Shown: positions 47,084-56,943 of the stretch, piece by piece
How the letters are laid out: each line of letters starts with the position of its first letter
Position numbering within the stretch: the first letter of the stretch is position 1
Translations under genes and position numbers: made by a program
Assembly: GCF_900100535.1 (NCBI RefSeq)
Contig: NZ_FNDG01000004.1
Span: 186,001-250,000, forward strand
Length of the DNA: 64,000 nt
Reading direction: 5' to 3'
Origin: Phytopseudomonas flavescens
Lineage (GTDB): Bacteria; Pseudomonadota; Gammaproteobacteria; Pseudomonadales; Pseudomonadaceae
The notes under the pieces: model-generated
Told to the model about the DNA's origin: nothing
Seen by the model: only the letters and a program-made list of their open reading frames with translations
The model's database searches: none

Positions 47084-48067
47084 TCATCTGTTGAGCGGCG
47101 TACCCGAGCCTGTAGCGGGCTGGCCCGTCGTTGGCCAGTGGTCAGCGACCAGGAACAGGCGCTGCCATTCACGCAGATAACCGCTGCCGTCGGGCCGCAG
47201 GTCGACCAGCAGTTGGGCGTCAGCGCTCTCGGGCAGCTCATCGAGCCAGCGTTGCAAACGGGCCGGCGACCAGTCTTCCGTCTGCGGCAGCCGTGCCGGT
47301 GCCAGCCAGGCACGGCGTGGCAGCGGTTGCCAGTGGGCCTGGGCATCTGCGGCATGGAATGCCGGCCAGTCACGCCGGTGCAGCCAGGTACCGCGCAAGT
47401 GCCGCGGGTGGGCGCCCGCTGGTGCGGCACGCTGCCGGGCATGGGGGTAGAACAGGTAGCCAGCGAGCCACATGGCTGCCTGGATCGGCTTGCCAGTCAG
47501 CGCCTCCAGTGCCGGGCGCGCTTCGGGCCGGGCCGACAACGGCAATTGGTGGCTGGCGAGGTGCTCGAGCTTGATATCCAGACGGTCCTGGCTGCCCGGG
47601 CCGATCCATTGACCGGCGCCAGGCGAGGTGTTGCCCAGGTACAGCTTGATGGCCAGCTCCAGGTGATGCACGCCACTGTCGTCGCGCAGCAGCAGATCCA
47701 GCTCGCCCAGGGTGTGCCCAGCCTCGCGGATCGGCAGGTTGGCCGCCAGTACCTCGATACCCGGTGCGGCCTGCAGGGCGAATTGCCACAGGCGCTCGTA
47801 GTAGAGGCCCAGGCGGCGCACCGAACGCTGCGCCAGCCATGCATGCAACGCCTGCGGGGCCTGGTCCTGGCGTTGCAGCCAGGCCGCCAGCCGCCCGGGC
47901 TGCCGAGCCCACGGGCTGGCGCTCAACGGGTGGCGCTGCGGGCATGGCGAGCGCGCCAGCAGGGGCGGCGACAGCAGTACCCAGGCGAGGTCGCGGGCAA
48001 CCGGGTGCTGCAGGCGCTGGGGCAGGTCGGCCAATGCCTCGAAAGGGTCGTGCTGGCAGGTTTTCAT
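47084..48067 (-). CDS. DUF1853 family protein
   Basis: A 327-residue protein of the DUF1853 family: PVARDLAWVLLSPPLL at the start, RRLGLYYERLWQFAL, and the conserved ELDLLLRDDSGVHHLELAIKLYLG, whose E-x-D...E-x-K pattern recalls a PD-(D/E)xK nuclease-like core. An in-frame TTG at 48076 precedes the ATG at 48067, which is chosen. It converges with the PLP enzyme gene and is divergent from the TonB receptor. Function of the family is not known. Confidence 0.8.
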   Translation of the reverse strand: MKTCQHDPFEALADLPQRLQHPVARDLAWVLLSPPLLARSPCPQRHPLSASPWARQPGRLAAWLQRQDQAPQALHAWLAQRSVRRLGLYYERLWQFALQAAPGIEVLAANLPIREAGHTLGELDLLLRDDSGVHHLELAIKLYLGNTSPGAGQWIGPGSQDRLDIKLEHLASHQLPLSARPEARPALEALTGKPIQAAMWLAGYLFYPHARQRAAPAGAHPRHLRGTWLHRRDWPAFHAADAQAHWQPLPRRAWLAPARLPQTEDWSPARLQRWLDELPESADAQLLVDLRPDGSGYLREWQRLFLVADHWPTTGQPATGSGTPLNR

Positions 48068-48214
48068 CGATTTCAACCGGATGCCCCGCTGTCTGGATGG
48101 TGCGCCCCGCGAACAGGCCCTGGTAGCCGAAGTCGGGCGGCCGCGGGGGCTCGTGCCGAATGCCTGGCGCAGTGGCTGTCCTGCCGGCGCGGCTCCGGGC
48201 AGGCATCAATGTAC

Positions 48215-48235
48215 GAACAATAATTATTCTTGATA
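48215..48235. promoter_or_regulatory. Fur-box candidate upstream of TonB-dependent receptor
   Basis: GAACAATAATTATTCTTGATA is AT-rich in a GC-rich setting and matches the Fur hexamer arrangement moderately. It is about 155 bases before the receptor start. Confidence 0.5.
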
Positions 48236-48389
48236 GGATGCGCGCCCCTTTCGTATCGCCTTCGGCCGGCGGGCCAGTGTCAGAGCGTTATTACCACGAA
48301 CCCATGGGCTTCATCACTCGTACCTTGAGCAAATCGGCGCGCGCAGGACAAGCGCAGTCGTGCCACCCATCCAGAGACCCGATGTCATC

Positions 48390-50579
48390 ATGAAAACAAA
48401 CCACAGACTGGCGGCCGGCAACGGTCTTCTTCAGCGCAGTGCCTGTGCCACCGGCGTGCTCGCCCTGGCACTCGCCCAGCCGATCTGGGCAGAGGACGCC
48501 GTAGTGAAGGCTGCGCAACTGGAGTTGAAACCCGTCACTATCGACGCGAGCGCCGAGCAGAGCACCACCGAGCGCAGCAAGGTCAGCTATCAGGCCACCC
48601 GTGCATCGGTGGCCACCCGCACCGAGGCCCCCCTGGTGGAAGTGGCGCAGTCGGTCAACGTGGTCACCAATCGCGTCATCGAGGACCGCGCTCCGCAGAG
48701 CCTGGATGAGGCCATCAATGCGGTCAGCGGCGTCAAGCAGGGCAATACCCTGGGCGGTACCCAGGATGCGATCCAGAAGCGCGGCTTCGGTACCAACCGC
48801 GACAATTCGATCATGCGCGATGGCATGCAGTCGGTGCAGGCCCGCAATTTCACCCCGACCACCGAGCGTATCGAAGTGCTCAAGGGGCCGGCCTCCATGC
48901 TCTACGGCGTCCAGGATCCGGGCGGGGTGATCAATGTCGTCAGCAAGAAACCGCAGCTCCAGTGGGCGCACTCCATTTCCGGCTGGGGCACCAGCTTCGG
49001 CGGTGGCGGCACGCAGATCGACAGCACCGGGCCGCTGGGTGAATCCGGCCTGGCCTACCGGATGATCGTCGATGACCAGCACTACGACTACTGGCGCAAT
49101 TTCGGCGATATCGACCAGACCGTGGTGGCGCCCTCGGTTGCCTGGTACGGCGAAGACACCACGCTGACCCTGGCCTACGAGCACATGGAATATTCGGTAC
49201 CCTTCGACCGCGGTACGCAGATGAACCCGCTCACCGGCAAGGTGCTGGACATCCCGCGCACGCGTCGCCTGGACGAACCGTTCAACGTCACCACGGGCCG
49301 TTCCGACGCCCTCAACATGCGCCTCGAGCGGCGCCTGAACGACGACTGGAAGCTCAACGTCGGCTACGGCTATAGCCGTAACTACTACAACGACTACCAG
49401 TCGCGCTTCCGTACCGCCGACTACACCAGCGGGCTGACCACCCGCCGTGGCGATGCGACCCGCGATGCCAGGCAGTTCGCGCATACCGCCACGGTCAGCG
49501 CGCTGGGCGACCTGATGTGGGGGGATGTCGAGCACGAGCTTCTGATCGGCGTCGACTACATGAAGAATCATCGCAAGCTCGGCGACCTGATGCGCGACAC
49601 CCAGCGGGAGGACTTCAACTACAACGACCCGGTGTATGGCCAGGCGCCGCTGCCCAGCACCGTGCGTGCAGCGGACAGTGACCAGACCGACGAGCTGGAT
49701 ACCCATGCGCTGTTCGTTCAGGACGCCATTCACCTGAACGAGCGCTGGATCGTCCAGGCAGGGCTGCGTTACGACGCCTTCGAGGAGCTCACCGGCAAGG
49801 GCCGTCCGTTCGTCGTCGGCGCCGACGTGAAGAAGAGCAAGGTGGTACCGCGCCTGGGCCTGGTCTACATGATCCAGCCGGACTGGTCGGTGTACGGCAG
49901 CTACAGCGAGTCGTTCCGCCCCAACACCTCGATCGCCTCGCCGATCGGCGATCTGCCGCCGGAGGAGGGCCAGGCCTACGAGATCGGCAGCAAGTTCCAG
50001 AACGAGCGCGTCACCGCGACCGTGGCGGCATTCAATATCGTCAAGCAGAACGTGCAGACCAGTGAAACCTGCGGCGACACCACCTGTACCCGGGTATCCG
50101 GCAAGGTGCGCTCGCGGGGCCTGGAAGTGGACGTCACGGGGGAGCTGAACGAATTCTGGAGCCTGACCGGCAGCTACGCTTTCACCGACACGGAGGTGCT
50201 GGAAGACCCGATCCTCGAAGGTCAGCCCCTCGATGGTGTATCCAAGCACACCGCCGCACTGTACCTGACCCGCAACTTCGGACGCGTCGGTGTCGGCGAG
50301 CTGCGTGCCGGCGCCGGGGGCCGCTACATGAGCCGCTGGGGCGCCAACGATGGTGCGGCTGGCGCGGCCAACACCGAGTACTACCTGCCCTCGGCCAAGG
50401 TGGCCGATGCCTTCGTTGCCTACAAGATGACCCTCGATAATCGTGACCTGACCCTGCAGCTCAACCTGAAGAATCTCTTCGACGAGCACTACTACGTGTC
50501 CGCCAGCGGGCTCGGTTCCCCGGCCGTGGTCATCGGCGAGCCTCGCCAGTTGGTCGGCAAGGCGACCCTGGCGTTCTGA
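48390..50579 (+). CDS. TonB-dependent siderophore receptor
   Basis: A 729-residue outer-membrane receptor precursor: signal peptide to about residue 34 (AQPIWAED), no N-terminal signalling (STN) domain, plug domain beginning VEVAQSVNVVTNRVIEDRAPQSLDEAI and containing RIEVLKGPASMLYGVQDPGGVINVVSKKP, then a 22-strand barrel ending in VGKATLAF with terminal Phe. It imports a ferric siderophore, TonB-dependent, of the hydroxamate-type or pyoverdine-type superfamily. A Fur-box candidate lies upstream. No partner ABC genes are adjacent. Confidence 0.9.
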   Translation: MKTNHRLAAGNGLLQRSACATGVLALALAQPIWAEDAVVKAAQLELKPVTIDASAEQSTTERSKVSYQATRASVATRTEAPLVEVAQSVNVVTNRVIEDRAPQSLDEAINAVSGVKQGNTLGGTQDAIQKRGFGTNRDNSIMRDGMQSVQARNFTPTTERIEVLKGPASMLYGVQDPGGVINVVSKKPQLQWAHSISGWGTSFGGGGTQIDSTGPLGESGLAYRMIVDDQHYDYWRNFGDIDQTVVAPSVAWYGEDTTLTLAYEHMEYSVPFDRGTQMNPLTGKVLDIPRTRRLDEPFNVTTGRSDALNMRLERRLNDDWKLNVGYGYSRNYYNDYQSRFRTADYTSGLTTRRGDATRDARQFAHTATVSALGDLMWGDVEHELLIGVDYMKNHRKLGDLMRDTQREDFNYNDPVYGQAPLPSTVRAADSDQTDELDTHALFVQDAIHLNERWIVQAGLRYDAFEELTGKGRPFVVGADVKKSKVVPRLGLVYMIQPDWSVYGSYSESFRPNTSIASPIGDLPPEEGQAYEIGSKFQNERVTATVAAFNIVKQNVQTSETCGDTTCTRVSGKVRSRGLEVDVTGELNEFWSLTGSYAFTDTEVLEDPILEGQPLDGVSKHTAALYLTRNFGRVGVGELRAGAGGRYMSRWGANDGAAGAANTEYYLPSAKVADAFVAYKMTLDNRDLTLQLNLKNLFDEHYYVSASGLGSPAVVIGEPRQLVGKATLAF

Positions 50580-50831
50580 CTGATGCGTCTGGCGCCGCCG
50601 CCAGGGCTGCGCCATGACCCGCGGGCAAGCACTGCTCGCTACCTGACGCAACACGGGCCATGCGCTTCGTCCACGCCAGGCACGGGCGCCTGGCCGTTGT
50701 CCTCGCGTCGGCACCTGCCTGTCCGCCGGGCAGCCGTGGCCAGGTTGCGGGTGGTGGGCGCCAGGGTTTGCCGCTGCGCCGGCCTTTCACCCATAATCGG
50801 CACACTACAGCCAGAGTGTCGCGGGAGCCCC

Positions 50832-51722
50832 ATGGAGCATTTTCGTAATATCGGCATCATCGGTCGTCTGGGCAGTACGCAGGTGCTCGACACCGTACGC
50901 CGACTGAAAAGGTTTTTGCTCGAGCGCCAGTTGCACGTGATCCTCGAGGATTCGATTGCCGAGATGCTGCCCGGCCATGGCCTGCAGACCGCGGCGCGCA
51001 AGCACCTGGGTGAGTTCTGCGACCTGGTGATCGTGGTCGGTGGTGATGGCAGCATGCTGGGCGCCGGTCGTGCTCTGGCCCGCAACAAGGTGCCGGTGCT
51101 CGGCATCAACCGTGGCAACCTGGGATTTCTCACCGATATCCGCCCGGACGAACTGGAGTCCAAGGTCGCCGAGGTGCTGGAAGGCAACTACCTCTCCGAG
51201 AACCGTTTTCTGCTCGAGACCGAAGTGCGCCGGCATGCCGAGGCGATCGGCCAGGGCGATGCGCTCAATGATGTGGTGCTGCACCCGGGCAAGTCCAACC
51301 GGATGATCGAATTCGAGCTGTACATCGACGGCCAGTTCGTCTGCAGCCAGAAGGCCGACGGCCTGATCGTCGCCACGCCTACCGGCTCCACCGCCTATGC
51401 ATTGTCGGCGGGCGGACCGATCATGCACCCCAAGCTGGATGCCATCGTCATCGTGCCGATGTACCCGCACACCCTGTCCAGCCGCCCCATCGTGGTGGAT
51501 GGCAACAGTGAGCTGAAGATCGTCGTCTCCAAGGATCTGCAGCTCTATCCGCAGGTGTCCTGCGACGGCCAGAACCACTTCACCTGTGCGCCCGGCGACA
51601 CCATCACGGTGCGCAAGAAATCCCAGAAGCTGTGCCTGATCCACCCGCTGGATCACAACTACTACGAGATCTGTCGCACCAAGCTGGGATGGGGTAGCCG
51701 ACTCGGCGGCGGAGGCGACTGA
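50832..51722 (+). CDS. nadK: NAD kinase
   Basis: A 296-residue ATP-NAD kinase. The catalytic GGDGSMLGAGR loop (about residue 70), the NRGNLGFLTDI segment, the NDVV motif (about 152) and the ADGLIVATPTGSTAYALSAGGP core are all present. It phosphorylates NAD to NADP. GGGAGCCCC precedes the ATG at 50832; the frame is open upstream to 50583 without support. Its stop overlaps the ATG of the metallophosphoesterase (TGATG), an arrangement also known around P. aeruginosa nadK. Confidence 0.95.
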   Translation: MEHFRNIGIIGRLGSTQVLDTVRRLKRFLLERQLHVILEDSIAEMLPGHGLQTAARKHLGEFCDLVIVVGGDGSMLGAGRALARNKVPVLGINRGNLGFLTDIRPDELESKVAEVLEGNYLSENRFLLETEVRRHAEAIGQGDALNDVVLHPGKSNRMIEFELYIDGQFVCSQKADGLIVATPTGSTAYALSAGGPIMHPKLDAIVIVPMYPHTLSSRPIVVDGNSELKIVVSKDLQLYPQVSCDGQNHFTCAPGDTITVRKKSQKLCLIHPLDHNYYEICRTKLGWGSRLGGGGD

Positions 51723-52696
51723 TGCGCCTCGACCCGGCTCGCGGTTACGACCTGATCGGTGATGTCCACGGCTGTGCCGATACCCTGGAACAGCTGCTCG
51801 AACGCCTGGGTTATCGTCGTCACCACGGGGTATGGCGCCACCCCCGGCGCATGGCGGTGTTTCTCGGCGACCTGATCGATCGCGGCCCGCGTATCCGCGA
51901 GGCGGTGCACCTGGTGCATGACATGGTGCGCGCCGGCGAAGCGCTGTGCATCATGGGCAACCACGAGTTCAACGCGCTCGGCTGGGCGACCCCGGCGCTG
52001 CCGGGCAGCGGCCGCCAGTACGTGCGCGAGCACAGCCCGCGGCATGCTCGCCTGATCGGCGAAACACTCCAGCAGTTCGAGGCGCACCCTGACGAGTGGC
52101 GCGAAGTGCTGGCCTGGTTCTACCAGCTGCCGCTGTTTCTCGATGCCGGGCATTTTCGCGTGGTGCACGCCTGCTGGGACGAGGGGATGATCGCGCCCTT
52201 GCGCCAGCAGTTCCCCGACGGCTGCATCGACGAGCATTTTCTGCAGGCTTCCGCCGTGCCCGGCAGCTACGCCTGCACCGTGCTCGACCGCTTGCTGCGC
52301 GGTACCGACATGCGCCTGCCGGATGGCCTGAGCATGACCAGCGGCGACGGCTTCAAGCGGTCGTTCTTCCGCACCAAGTTCTGGGAGGACGACCCGCAGA
52401 CCTACGGCGATATCCAGTTCCAGCCCGATGCCTTGCCCGATCCCGTGGCCAGGCTGCCACTCAGCGAAGGGCAGAAGACCGCCCTGTTGAAGTACGGGCC
52501 CGATCAGCCGCTGCTGTTCGTCGGCCACTACTGGCGCAGTGGCACGCCTGAACCGATCCGCCCGAACCTGGCCTGCCTGGATTACAGCGCCGTGATGTGC
52601 GGCAAGCTGGTGGCCTACCGGCTCGATCAGGAAACCCGCCTGGACCCGCGCAAGTTCGTCTGGGTCGAGGTAGCGCACCCGGAGGTTCTGCCATGA
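51722..52696 (+). CDS. Metallophosphoesterase
   Basis: A 324-residue calcineurin-like phosphoesterase. Metal-binding motifs in order are GDVHGC (residues 13-18), GDLIDRGP (about 49-56), GNHE (about 80-83), and a late GHYW. It resembles the diadenosine tetraphosphatase or PrpA/PrpB-like bacterial group but longer. Translationally coupled to nadK (overlap of one base) and to glpG (overlap ATGA). The substrate is not assigned. Confidence 0.87.
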   Translation: MRLDPARGYDLIGDVHGCADTLEQLLERLGYRRHHGVWRHPRRMAVFLGDLIDRGPRIREAVHLVHDMVRAGEALCIMGNHEFNALGWATPALPGSGRQYVREHSPRHARLIGETLQQFEAHPDEWREVLAWFYQLPLFLDAGHFRVVHACWDEGMIAPLRQQFPDGCIDEHFLQASAVPGSYACTVLDRLLRGTDMRLPDGLSMTSGDGFKRSFFRTKFWEDDPQTYGDIQFQPDALPDPVARLPLSEGQKTALLKYGPDQPLLFVGHYWRSGTPEPIRPNLACLDYSAVMCGKLVAYRLDQETRLDPRKFVWVEVAHPEVLP

Positions 52697-53556
52697 GCCC
52701 GGTGATCGCCCTGCATGCGCCGCTCGATGAAGACCTGGCGCCATTCCTGCAAGTGCTGCGCACCCTGGGTGTCGCTCACCGGGTGGCGGAACGCGCCAAT
52801 CAGCAGGTGCTCTGGGTGCCGGACGAACACACCGCCGGCCAGGTGCGCGCGCTGTATGCCCGCGTGCCCCGGGGCGATCCCGGTCTGCAGCCGTTGCCCG
52901 TTGCGGCCGCGGGCCAGCGCACCGGTGTGCTCGCCCGGGCCAGGCGCAGCCCCCTGACCCTGGTCGTGCTGGTGCTGACCCTGCTGGTGGCGCTGCTCAC
53001 CTGGGGCGGCGAGGACTACGACAGGGTGCGCTGGCTGAGCTTCGTCGACTTCCATATCGACGGGCAGTACATCTATTTCGACTCCTTCGCCGAGGTCGTC
53101 GACAGCGGCCAGTGGTGGCGCGTGTTCACGCCGATGCTGCTGCATTTCGGCGTGTTGCACCTGGCCATGAACAGCCTCTGGTACTGGGAGCTGGGCCGGC
53201 GCATCGAGGCGCGCCAGGGGGCGCCGATGTTGCTGGCCCTGACCCTGTGGTTCGGCCTGGCAGCCAATGTTGCCCAGTACCTCTACGGCGGACCGGCACT
53301 GTTCGGTGGTCTGTCCGGTGTGCTCTACGGGCTGCTCGGGCACTGCTGGCTGTTCCAGTGGCTGGCACCGACCGATGCATACCGGCTGCCACGCGGTGTG
53401 CTGGTGAGCATGCTGGTCTGGCTGCTGATCTGCATGACCGGTGTCTTCGAGCTGCTGCAGTTCGGCGCCATCGCCAATGCTGCCCATGTCGGCGGGCTGC
53501 TCGCCGGGTGCCTGACCGGGCTGCTTGGCGGTCTGCTGGCCCGGCGCGTTCGCTGA
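52693..53556 (+). CDS. glpG: Rhomboid-family intramembrane serine protease
   Basis: A 287-residue membrane protease with an N-terminal cytoplasmic domain (residues 1-90) and six membrane helices. The catalytic dyad is S208 in GLSGVLYG and H265 in NAAHVGGL; HFGVLHLAMNSLWYWELG carries the conserved His/Asn oxyanion residues. E. coli GlpG is 276 residues with the same layout. It cleaves membrane proteins within the bilayer. Its start overlaps the stop of the phosphoesterase gene by four bases. Confidence 0.93.
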   Translation: MSPVIALHAPLDEDLAPFLQVLRTLGVAHRVAERANQQVLWVPDEHTAGQVRALYARVPRGDPGLQPLPVAAAGQRTGVLARARRSPLTLVVLVLTLLVALLTWGGEDYDRVRWLSFVDFHIDGQYIYFDSFAEVVDSGQWWRVFTPMLLHFGVLHLAMNSLWYWELGRRIEARQGAPMLLALTLWFGLAANVAQYLYGGPALFGGLSGVLYGLLGHCWLFQWLAPTDAYRLPRGVLVSMLVWLLICMTGVFELLQFGAIANAAHVGGLLAGCLTGLLGGLLARRVR

Positions 53557-53563
53557 CGGCTCG

Positions 53564-55936
53564 TCACCAGCGGTAACTGAGCGAACCGATCAGGCTGCGC
53601 TCGTCGCCGTAGCGGCAGGTGGTGCCGCAGTAGAGGTATTTCTCGTTGCTCAGGTTCTGCGCCTTGGCCGCGACTTCCCAGTGCTCGTCGACCTCATAGC
53701 TGACCAGGGCATCGAACAGGGTGTAGGCCGGGATCTTGCCAGCGTAGGTACTCGGTGTCGTGCGCGTGGTGCCGGTGTAGCGGGCACCGCCCGCGATGCG
53801 CAGCCGCGGCAGGCCGAACACGCCGAGGCGATAGCTGGCCCACAGGCTGGCGCTGTGATACGGCACGCCCTCGATACGCTTGCCGAGGTTGCTGGCGGTC
53901 TGGTCTTGCAGCACGTGGGTATCGGTGTAGGCATAGGAGGCGGTGAGCGCGAGGTTTTCCGTGGCTTCCGTCTTGGCTTCCAGCTCGAAGCCCTTGGAGC
54001 GGGTCTTGCCGTACTGCACGTAGGTGCCGGTGGCGGCATCCAGGCTCAGCGCGTTTTCCTGGTCCAGTTGATAGACCGCGGCGCTGATCAGCGTGTCGCT
54101 GCCCGGCGGCTGGTAGCGCAGGCCGATTTCGTACTGCTCGCCTTCCAGTGGAGCGAAGGAACTGCCGAACGCCGGGTTGCTGACGTTGGCCGGCTGGAAT
54201 GACTGGCTGTAGCTGACATAGGGCGCCAGGCCATTGTCGGCCAGGTACACCAGGCCAACGCGGCCGGTGGCCTTCTTGTCGTCGCGGCTGGTGCGGGCGC
54301 CATTGGAGAAGGTGGTGGTGCGGCTTTCCGCCCAGTCCTGGCGGCCACCGAGCAACAGCAACCAACGTTCGTCGAACCGGATCTGATCCTGCAGATAGAA
54401 GCCTTTCTGTGCGCTGTGCAGGTCGCTGCCGCTGTCGGCCGCGGTATTGACGCCGTAGCCGGTATGCACCGGGTTGCTCAGATCCAGCGATGGCGCCAGT
54501 TGGGCCGGGGTGGCGCTGATCTGGCGATGGGAGTCGTAGGTCTTGTGGTAGTAGTCGGCGCCGACCAGCAGGGTGTGCTGCCAGCGGCCTGCGTCGAGGG
54601 TGTATTGCAGGTTGTTGTCAGTGGTCCATCCGCTGGAGCGCTCGTCGCGCTCGCTGTAGCGGCGCAGCAGTCGAGTGCCGACGATGGCCTGGGGGATCAG
54701 GTAGTCCCAGTCGGTGTGCGCCTGGAAGTAGCGCAGGCTGTGATTGACCTTGAGGTTGTCGCTGAAGCGGTGCTCGAACAGGTAGCCGAGGGTGTCCATG
54801 CGGTTGTTGAAATGGTCGTAGCCCGGCTCGCCGGTGAAATCGTCGCGACCGATCTTGTAGCCCGGCGTGTCGCTGTAGCTGCTCAGGTTGTAGGCCATGG
54901 GCGGGGCGAAACCGGTGAAGGTTTCCTGGTGACTGGCCAGCAGCGTCAGCGAAGTGTCGTCATTCGGTCGCCAGGTGAAGGCGGGCGCGATGTAGCGGCG
55001 ATCATCCTCGACATGATCGACCTGGGTGCCGCTGTCGCGCCACAGTCCGGTCAGGCGATAGCTGAACCGGCCTTGCTCGTCCAGCGGGCCGCCGAGGTCG
55101 AAGGTGTACTGACGACGGTCGTAGTTGCCCAGCTCCAGGCCAACCTCGTGCAGCGGCTCCTGGGTCGGGCGCTTGCTGATGGTGTTGATCAGGCCGCCTG
55201 GCGAGAGCTGGCCATAGAGCACCGACGATGCGCCCTTGACCACTTCGACCCGTTCCAGGCCATAGGCCTCGACGCTGCCGTCGTAGGGGTTGGCCTGCAG
55301 CTTCATGCCATCGCGCAGGATGCCGCCGGTGCCGGCACCGACGTTGAAGCCGCGCAGGGTGAAGTCATCGGCGGTGCGGCTGAAACCGGCCGGCTGGCTG
55401 CCGAAGCCGGCGGTGTACTTGAGCGCGTCGGAGAGGTTGTCGCTCTTGCGGTCGTTCATTTCGTCGCGGGTGACCACCGACACCGTTTGCGGGGTTTCCA
55501 GCAGCGAGGTGTCGGTCTTGGTTGCGCTGCCGCCGCGTTGGGCCACGTAGCCACTCAGCGGCCCGCTGATCGACTCGACGTTGCCCGAGGCGCTGATGCT
55601 GGTCGGGCTGAGCGTCAGTTGGTCACTGCTGGTGGGCTGTACGCTGAGGGCGCCGCTGGCGGTGGTGCGCAAGCTCAGGCCACTGCCCACCAGAGCCTGG
55701 CTCACCGCTTCGCTGGCGCTGAGTCGTCCCCGCACCGCGGCGGCTTGACGGCCCTCCACGTCGGCGGGAACGAACAGCACCTGCTGCCCGCTACGCTGAC
55801 CGATCTCGATCAGGGTATCGACCAGCGGTGCAGCGGCAAGCGCAAAGTCGATGCGTTGCTCGGCTGCCTGCAGCGGGGCGTGGATCGCGGCCAGAATCAC
55901 GCTGGCGACGAGGGGGAAAGGGGCGAGGTGACGCAT
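53564..55936 (-). CDS. TonB-dependent ferrichrome-type receptor with signalling domain (FiuA-like)
   Basis: A 790-residue outer-membrane receptor: signal peptide to about residue 24, an STN signalling domain (FALAAAPLVDTLIEIGQRSG, about 28-100), a plug (TPQTVSVVTRDEMNDR, VEVVKGASSVLYGQLSPGG), and a barrel ending in LIGSLSYRW. The C-terminal YLYCGTTCRYGDERS is characteristic of the FhuA/FiuA ferrichrome branch. The STN domain passes ligand occupancy to the anti-sigma factor encoded upstream. Start 55936; the frame open further is upstream sequence of the neighbouring gene. Confidence 0.9.
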   Translation of the reverse strand: MRHLAPFPLVASVILAAIHAPLQAAEQRIDFALAAAPLVDTLIEIGQRSGQQVLFVPADVEGRQAAAVRGRLSASEAVSQALVGSGLSLRTTASGALSVQPTSSDQLTLSPTSISASGNVESISGPLSGYVAQRGGSATKTDTSLLETPQTVSVVTRDEMNDRKSDNLSDALKYTAGFGSQPAGFSRTADDFTLRGFNVGAGTGGILRDGMKLQANPYDGSVEAYGLERVEVVKGASSVLYGQLSPGGLINTISKRPTQEPLHEVGLELGNYDRRQYTFDLGGPLDEQGRFSYRLTGLWRDSGTQVDHVEDDRRYIAPAFTWRPNDDTSLTLLASHQETFTGFAPPMAYNLSSYSDTPGYKIGRDDFTGEPGYDHFNNRMDTLGYLFEHRFSDNLKVNHSLRYFQAHTDWDYLIPQAIVGTRLLRRYSERDERSSGWTTDNNLQYTLDAGRWQHTLLVGADYYHKTYDSHRQISATPAQLAPSLDLSNPVHTGYGVNTAADSGSDLHSAQKGFYLQDQIRFDERWLLLLGGRQDWAESRTTTFSNGARTSRDDKKATGRVGLVYLADNGLAPYVSYSQSFQPANVSNPAFGSSFAPLEGEQYEIGLRYQPPGSDTLISAAVYQLDQENALSLDAATGTYVQYGKTRSKGFELEAKTEATENLALTASYAYTDTHVLQDQTASNLGKRIEGVPYHSASLWASYRLGVFGLPRLRIAGGARYTGTTRTTPSTYAGKIPAYTLFDALVSYEVDEHWEVAAKAQNLSNEKYLYCGTTCRYGDERSLIGSLSYRW

Positions 55937-56025
55937 GGGGCAAGGCTCCGGACCGGCAGAACGGGAGGGGTTTGCTGTTCTGTGCGTCGAGGGCCTGGTT
56001 TTTTCAGGGGGGAGCAGAAAATTTT

Positions 56026-56943
56026 TTATGCGTGGTCGATGCGCGTCCAGATGCCCAGGTAGCGCTCCACCTTCAACGGCAGTACATCCTGCAGGGCGCG
56101 CAAGGCGTGTTCGCTGTCGTCCAGGCTGAACACGCCGGAAATCCTCAGATCGGCGGCCCGTGCCGAGAGTTGCAGGATACCGCGGTGGTAGGGGCGCAGG
56201 CGCCCGATCACCTCGTCGAGGCGCAGGTCGCGTGCCTCCAGCAGGCCGCGGGTCCAGGCGTCGGGGCGGGCGGTCGCGGCGTGCAACAGCTGCAGGCCAC
56301 CGGCATCGAGGCGCACGCCCTGGCCCTTGAGCAGGTGCCACTGCGATTCGAACGCCGAAACCCGGGCCTCGCCGTCGAGCAGCCAGAAGAGCGCGAACTC
56401 ATCCTGCAGCTCGAGCAGGCAACGGCCGCTGGACAGGTGCACCTCGCCGAATGGGCAAGCCAGCTGGAACGGTTGTGCGGGCAGGGCCGCCACGTCGATC
56501 TGCAGGCCGCCGCCGAGCAACGTCAATCGCCGCTGGCCAGGCAGGTCGACGGCACTGCGGGCGTTGAGGGTGAGGGTCGAGCCATCGGGCAGGGCGAGAC
56601 GCCTGCGTTCGCCGGTCGTGGTGCGCAGGTCGGCGCGCCAGTTGGCCAGCGGCAGGCCGGGCTGTTCCAGCACGTGTGCGCCCAATGCAAGCCCGCCCAG
56701 CACCAGTGCCCCGCGCAGGAAAGCGCGGCGGCCATTGCGCGGGGTGTCCAGCGCCTTGCGCGCGGCGCCACCGGCCAGGGCGGGCAGGGTCCGACCGAGG
56801 CGACCCTGCAGTTCGCGCCAGGCTTCGGCATGGCTGGGATCGGCCTGCAGCCATTGCTGGAAATACCGGCGTTGTTGCTCGTCGAAACTGCCGGAGCTCT
56901 GTCGCGCATGCCATTCGATGGCCTGTTCGATGGCGGGCGTCAT
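56026..56943 (-). CDS. FecR-family anti-sigma factor
   Basis: A 305-residue FecR/PupR-like protein: N-terminal cytoplasmic anti-sigma domain (AIEWHARQSSGSFDEQQRRYFQQWL), an Arg-rich stretch and membrane helix near residues 75-95 (FLRGALVLGGLALGAHVL), then periplasmic FecR domain (LRTTTGERRRLALPDGSTLTLNARSAVDL) and a C-terminal STN-contact part (SGVFSLDDSEHALRALQDVLPL). It overlaps the sigma-factor gene by four bases. It is expected to gate the sigma factor in response to the receptor at 53564. Confidence 0.9.
   Translation of the reverse strand: MTPAIEQAIEWHARQSSGSFDEQQRRYFQQWLQADPSHAEAWRELQGRLGRTLPALAGGAARKALDTPRNGRRAFLRGALVLGGLALGAHVLEQPGLPLANWRADLRTTTGERRRLALPDGSTLTLNARSAVDLPGQRRLTLLGGGLQIDVAALPAQPFQLACPFGEVHLSSGRCLLELQDEFALFWLLDGEARVSAFESQWHLLKGQGVRLDAGGLQLLHAATARPDAWTRGLLEARDLRLDEVIGRLRPYHRGILQLSARAADLRISGVFSLDDSEHALRALQDVLPLKVERYLGIWTRIDHA

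Noticed and set aside
48291..50714. Open frame of 807 codons on the minus strand
   Set aside because: Antisense to the TonB-dependent receptor; no signal peptide or family features.
54416..56062. Open frame of 548 codons on the plus strand
   Set aside because: Antisense to the FiuA-like receptor; His/Gln/Val-rich translation without domains.
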